From assembly GCA_035551935.1 (NCBI GenBank), contig DASZMJ010000687.1, positions 1-36,372 of the forward strand: a stretch of 36,372 bases of DNA, in the 5' to 3' direction. The position numbers and the translations under genes are program-made. The notes below the pieces were generated by a model, which worked only from the letters and a program-made list of their open reading frames with translations, was not told the DNA's origin and did not search any database. Each line of letters starts with the position of its first letter. The first letter of the stretch is position 1. Positions 34,109 through 36,372 of the stretch are shown here, piece after piece. The DNA is from DASZMJ01 sp035551935 (GTDB lineage: Bacteria > Planctomycetota > Planctomycetia > Isosphaerales > Isosphaeraceae).

Positions 34109-34863
34109 GGCCGCCGCTCCTCGTCGTTCTCGTACCGGACCCGGACCAGGAAGAGGCCGCAGGGCGGCGCCGTCGGCCCGGCCTCGGCGCGGTCCTCCGC
34201 GGCCAGGGCCCCGGCCACCCGCGACTCGGGCCACCGGCCCGTGCCGACGAGCGACAGGGTGCCGGCGATCGCCCTGACCATGTTGTACAGGAAACCGTCG
34301 GCCTCGACATCCAGCCAGACGAAATTCCCCATCCGGCACGCCGCGATGTGGGTGATCGTCCGGACGCTGCTCATCCGGTTCGGCCAGTGCGTCTCGAAGC
34401 TGTGGAAGTCGTGCCGCCCCTTGAGCACCTGTGCCGCGCAGTGCATCGCCGCGACGTCGAGCGGCCGGTAGAGGTGCCAGCTATACCGCCTTTGGAACGG
34501 GTCGGCGGTCGGTCCGTTGTCGATGACGTAGCGATATAACTTCGCCTTCGCGTCGAGCGTCGCGTGAAATGTTTGCGCCATCTCCCGCGCGCCGAGGACG
34601 CGGACGTCCGACGGCAGCAGCGCGTTGAGCGCCTTGACGAAGACCTCCGGCCCGTGCCGCGACGTCGTGAGGAAGTGGACCACCTGCCCCAGCGCGTGGA
34701 CCCCAGCGTCGGTCCTGCCGCTCGCCGTGACGTCCGGCACCGTCCCCGTAAGCTGGCCGATCGCCTCCTCGACGACCTCCTGAACGGTCCGTTTCTCCGT
34801 CTGGCGCTGCCAGCCGAAGAAGTCGGTGCCGTCATAGCTGAGGGTGAGCCGGATGTTGCGCAT
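34105..34863 (-). CDS. truA: tRNA pseudouridine(38-40) synthase TruA
   Basis: A 252-residue enzyme that isomerises uridine to pseudouridine at positions 38-40 of the tRNA anticodon arm. The catalytic aspartate is Asp52 in ASGRTDAGVHA. LTLSYDGTDFFGWQ, ARTFHA-type AQTFHATLDAKAKLYRYVI and GFLYNMVRAIAGTL follow, the ordered landmarks of TruA. Length matches E. coli (270). It is downstream of the aspartate-semialdehyde dehydrogenase gene on the same strand. The hairpin at 34896-34917 lies in the 74-bp gap between them. It overlaps the downstream two-domain protein gene by ATGA. Confidence 0.95.
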   Translation of the reverse strand: MRNIRLTLSYDGTDFFGWQRQTEKRTVQEVVEEAIGQLTGTVPDVTASGRTDAGVHALGQVVHFLTTSRHGPEVFVKALNALLPSDVRVLGAREMAQTFHATLDAKAKLYRYVIDNGPTADPFQRRYSWHLYRPLDVAAMHCAAQVLKGRHDFHSFETHWPNRMSSVRTITHIAACRMGNFVWLDVEADGFLYNMVRAIAGTLSLVGTGRWPESRVAGALAAEDRAEAGPTAPPCGLFLVRVRYENDEERRP

Positions 34864-34893
34864 GCCTACAGGTCGCCGCGGATCCGGCTCTTC

Positions 34894-34919
34894 TTAGGGC
34901 AGGGCGAGCCCTGCCCTAC
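34894..34919. repeat. palindrome, copy C of a GCCCTAC-edged family
   Basis: AGGGCAGGGC (34896-34905) and GCCCTGCCCT (34908-34917) are perfect arms with a 2-base centre. The right edge is GCCCTAC, the left TTAGGGC. It lies between the dehydrogenase stop (34938) and the truA start (34863). No T-run follows on the minus strand, so a terminator role is uncertain. Confidence 0.8.
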
Positions 34920-34937
34920 GGGGAATCGGCCGCTCCG

Positions 34938-35969
34938 CTATCGCGACGTCCCGACGGGGTCGAGCTTGAGGACTTCCTCGGCGATCTGGACGGCGTTGAG
35001 GGCGGCGCCCTTGCGGAGGTTGTCGGAGACGCACCAGAAGAGCAAGGCGTCGGGGCGGTGGAGGTCCTGGCGGATCCGGCCGACGAAGACCTCGTCGCGG
35101 CCGGCGGCGGCGGCGGGCAAGGGGTAGGACATCGAGGCGGGGTCGTCGACGACCACCAGGCCGGGGGCCTTCGACCAGAGGGCGCGGGCCTCGTCGGGGG
35201 TGATCGGCCGCTGGGTCTCGACCAGGATCGACTCGCTGTGCGCCACCAGGACCGGGACCCGCACGCACGTGGGACAGACGTCGATGGTCGCGTCTCCCAT
35301 GATCTTGCGGGTCTCGTGGACCATCTTCATCTCTTCCTTGGTGTAGCCGTCGGGCAGGAACTCGTCGATCTGGGGGATGCAGTTGTAAGCGATTGGATGC
35401 GCAAACTTCGATGGCGCCGGCGCCTCGCGGCCGGTCGCCAGCGCCTCGGTCTGCGCCCTCAGCTCGTGCAGTCCCTTCTCGCCGGCGCCCGAGGCCGATT
35501 GGTAGGTGCTCACGATCACCCGCCGGGTGCGGGCGGCGTCGTGGAGGGGCTTGAGGGCGACGACCATCTGGATCGTCGAGCAGTTCGGGTTGGCGATGAT
35601 CCCGCGGTGCCTGGCGACGTCGTGCGGGTTGACCTCGGGCACGACGAGGGGGACGTCGGGGTCCATCCGGAAGGCGCTCGAATTGTCGACGACCACGGCG
35701 CCGGCCCGGGCGGCGATCGGGCTGTACTCGCGCGAGACGGAGGCGGGGGTGCTCGACAGCACGATCTCGACCCCCTCGAACGCCCCCGCCGACAGCGGCT
35801 CGATCGGGTACTCCTCGCCCCGGAACGTCACCGACCGCCCCGCGCTGCGCTCGGAGGCGAGGAACTTGATCGACCCGACCGGGAACCCGCGTTCCTCCAG
35901 CAGCCGGGTCATCACCGCCCCGACCGCCCCGCTCGCCCCGACGACCGCAACGCTCTTCACGACGTCCAT
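34938..35969 (-). CDS. asd: aspartate-semialdehyde dehydrogenase
   Basis: A 343-residue NADPH enzyme that reduces aspartyl phosphate to the semialdehyde in the branch to Lys, Met and Thr and to diaminopimelate. Seen are the dinucleotide-binding GASGAVG (11-17), the catalytic Cys130 in ANPNCSTIQ, YQSASGAG, the substrate/phosphate site VRVPVLVAHSE (His244) and DNLRKGAALNAVQ near the C-terminus. Start at 35969 gives MDVVKSVAVVGASG with GGAAGAGGGGG upstream, so the longer reading to 36197 is rejected. It is followed by truA after a hairpin. Confidence 0.96.
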   Translation of the reverse strand: MDVVKSVAVVGASGAVGAVMTRLLEERGFPVGSIKFLASERSAGRSVTFRGEEYPIEPLSAGAFEGVEIVLSSTPASVSREYSPIAARAGAVVVDNSSAFRMDPDVPLVVPEVNPHDVARHRGIIANPNCSTIQMVVALKPLHDAARTRRVIVSTYQSASGAGEKGLHELRAQTEALATGREAPAPSKFAHPIAYNCIPQIDEFLPDGYTKEEMKMVHETRKIMGDATIDVCPTCVRVPVLVAHSESILVETQRPITPDEARALWSKAPGLVVVDDPASMSYPLPAAAAGRDEVFVGRIRQDLHRPDALLFWCVSDNLRKGAALNAVQIAEEVLKLDPVGTSR

Positions 35970-36126
35970 CCCCCTCTTCCTTCGTCGACCCGATCTCGCC
36001 CGACGGACACCCCAAACGTCCCGGGGGTTCGTCCCCCGTAACGGGTCTGAAGGCACCATCATACGCCCCCCTCCCCGACTTTCCAACGGCCGCACGCCGT
36101 GTCTGCACTCCCGGTTGATCCTTCTT

Positions 36127-36151
36127 GTACGGCGTGTTGCACACGCCCTAC
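36127..36151. repeat. palindrome, copy B of a GCCCTAC-edged family
   Basis: GTACGGCGTG and CACGCCCTAC are arms with one mismatch around TTGCA. GTGTTGCACACGCCCTACG here is identical to 4849-4867. It sits in the 267-bp gap between the dehydrogenase gene and the partial gene at the window end. No other feature was recognised in that gap. Confidence 0.8.
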
Positions 36152-36236
36152 GGGATTCCGACGGCCGAACCAGGGGCCGTCGAGGGTAATCCGTCACGAT
36201 CCGCCGGAATTCGGTGATAGCGGCCCCCGGTCTTAT

Positions 36237-36372
36237 TCACAAGCCCGCTGATGCTTTCTGGTCTGCGGGGCGGGTATAGGACTCGGCGACCAGGCTCCGG
36301 ACCCGGCCCCGCACCGTCTGGAAGTAGCACAGGCTGGCCCGGAGCGACCGCTTCAGGCCCGCCAGGCTCTCG
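36237..36372 (-). CDS. C-terminal end of an unidentified gene (partial)
   Basis: The frame runs off the window and stops at 36237. The 44 visible residues read ESLAGLKRSLRASLCYF, then QTVRGRVRSLVAESYTRPAD and a KASAGL end. This is basic and helical. Such helical Arg/Leu-rich ends occur in transposases of planctomycetes, but without the catalytic domain this is only a possibility. It starts outside the window, so nothing more can be said. Confidence 0.4.
   Translation of the reverse strand, partial: ESLAGLKRSLRASLCYFQTVRGRVRSLVAESYTRPADQKASAGL

Noticed and set aside
36148..36330. A minus-strand open frame between the dehydrogenase gene and the window end
   Set aside because: It overlaps the partial gene at 36237-36372 and the palindrome at 36127-36151, and shows no ribosome site or domain.

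Overview
The window is one contiguous, very GC-rich stretch with strong G/C preference at codon third positions. Its gene content suggests a planctomycete, most likely of the Isosphaeraceae/Gemmatales type; this is an inference. The signs are two exported proteins opening with the Arg-rich LExLExR leader typical of these bacteria, a DUF1570-type lipoprotein, a MoxR-VWA pair of the planctomycete type, a DUF4214-methyltransferase gene, an orphan GspE-type ATPase, and a small Cys-anchored lipoprotein. No tRNA, rRNA, CRISPR array, prophage or plasmid function was recognised. It reads as ordinary chromosome carrying mixed housekeeping and envelope genes.

Layout. 1-230 is the 3' end of an unknown Pro/Thr-rich protein. 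448-4787 is an sbcDC nuclease operon with an ATGA overlap. 4884-10997 is a minus-strand block: a Tsp/Prc periplasmic protease, a DUF1570-like lipoprotein metallopeptidase, a protein made of two WaaP-like sugar kinase domains, and a GT4-like glycosyltransferase. 11313-12665 is a di-heme cytochrome c, convergent with an orphan GspE-like ATPase; a 38-bp perfect inverted repeat separates them. 14119-18978 holds two LExLExR-leader surface proteins (one Ig-like, one SCP/CAP domain), a transaldolase, a small lipoprotein, an HU-type protein with a near-consensus promoter, and a flavin-reductase-like protein.

19551-27266 is a plus-strand run: phosphoglucomutase/phosphomannomutase, a PD-(D/E)XK-fold protein, a short UvrC, PRPP synthetase, then an AAA+ (MoxR-like)/VWA pair. 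27379-32622 looks like an envelope-glycan segment: a DUF4214-methyltransferase gene broken by one extra G, a radical-SAM-like protein lacking the Fe-S cysteines, a GT39 membrane glycosyltransferase and a GT4 glycosyltransferase. 32657-35969 (minus strand) has aspartate-semialdehyde dehydrogenase, truA, and a two-repeat exported protein overlapping truA by ATGA. The window ends in the C-terminus of an unidentified minus-strand gene.

Three intergenic palindromes (4802-4865, 34894-34919, 36127-36151) share the right edge GCCCTAC but have different stems, so they look like one dispersed family. I did not find a clear multi-gene new system. The best leads are the cluster-less radical-SAM-like protein, the double WaaP kinase, the short UvrC, the frameshifted DUF4214-methyltransferase and the palindrome family.
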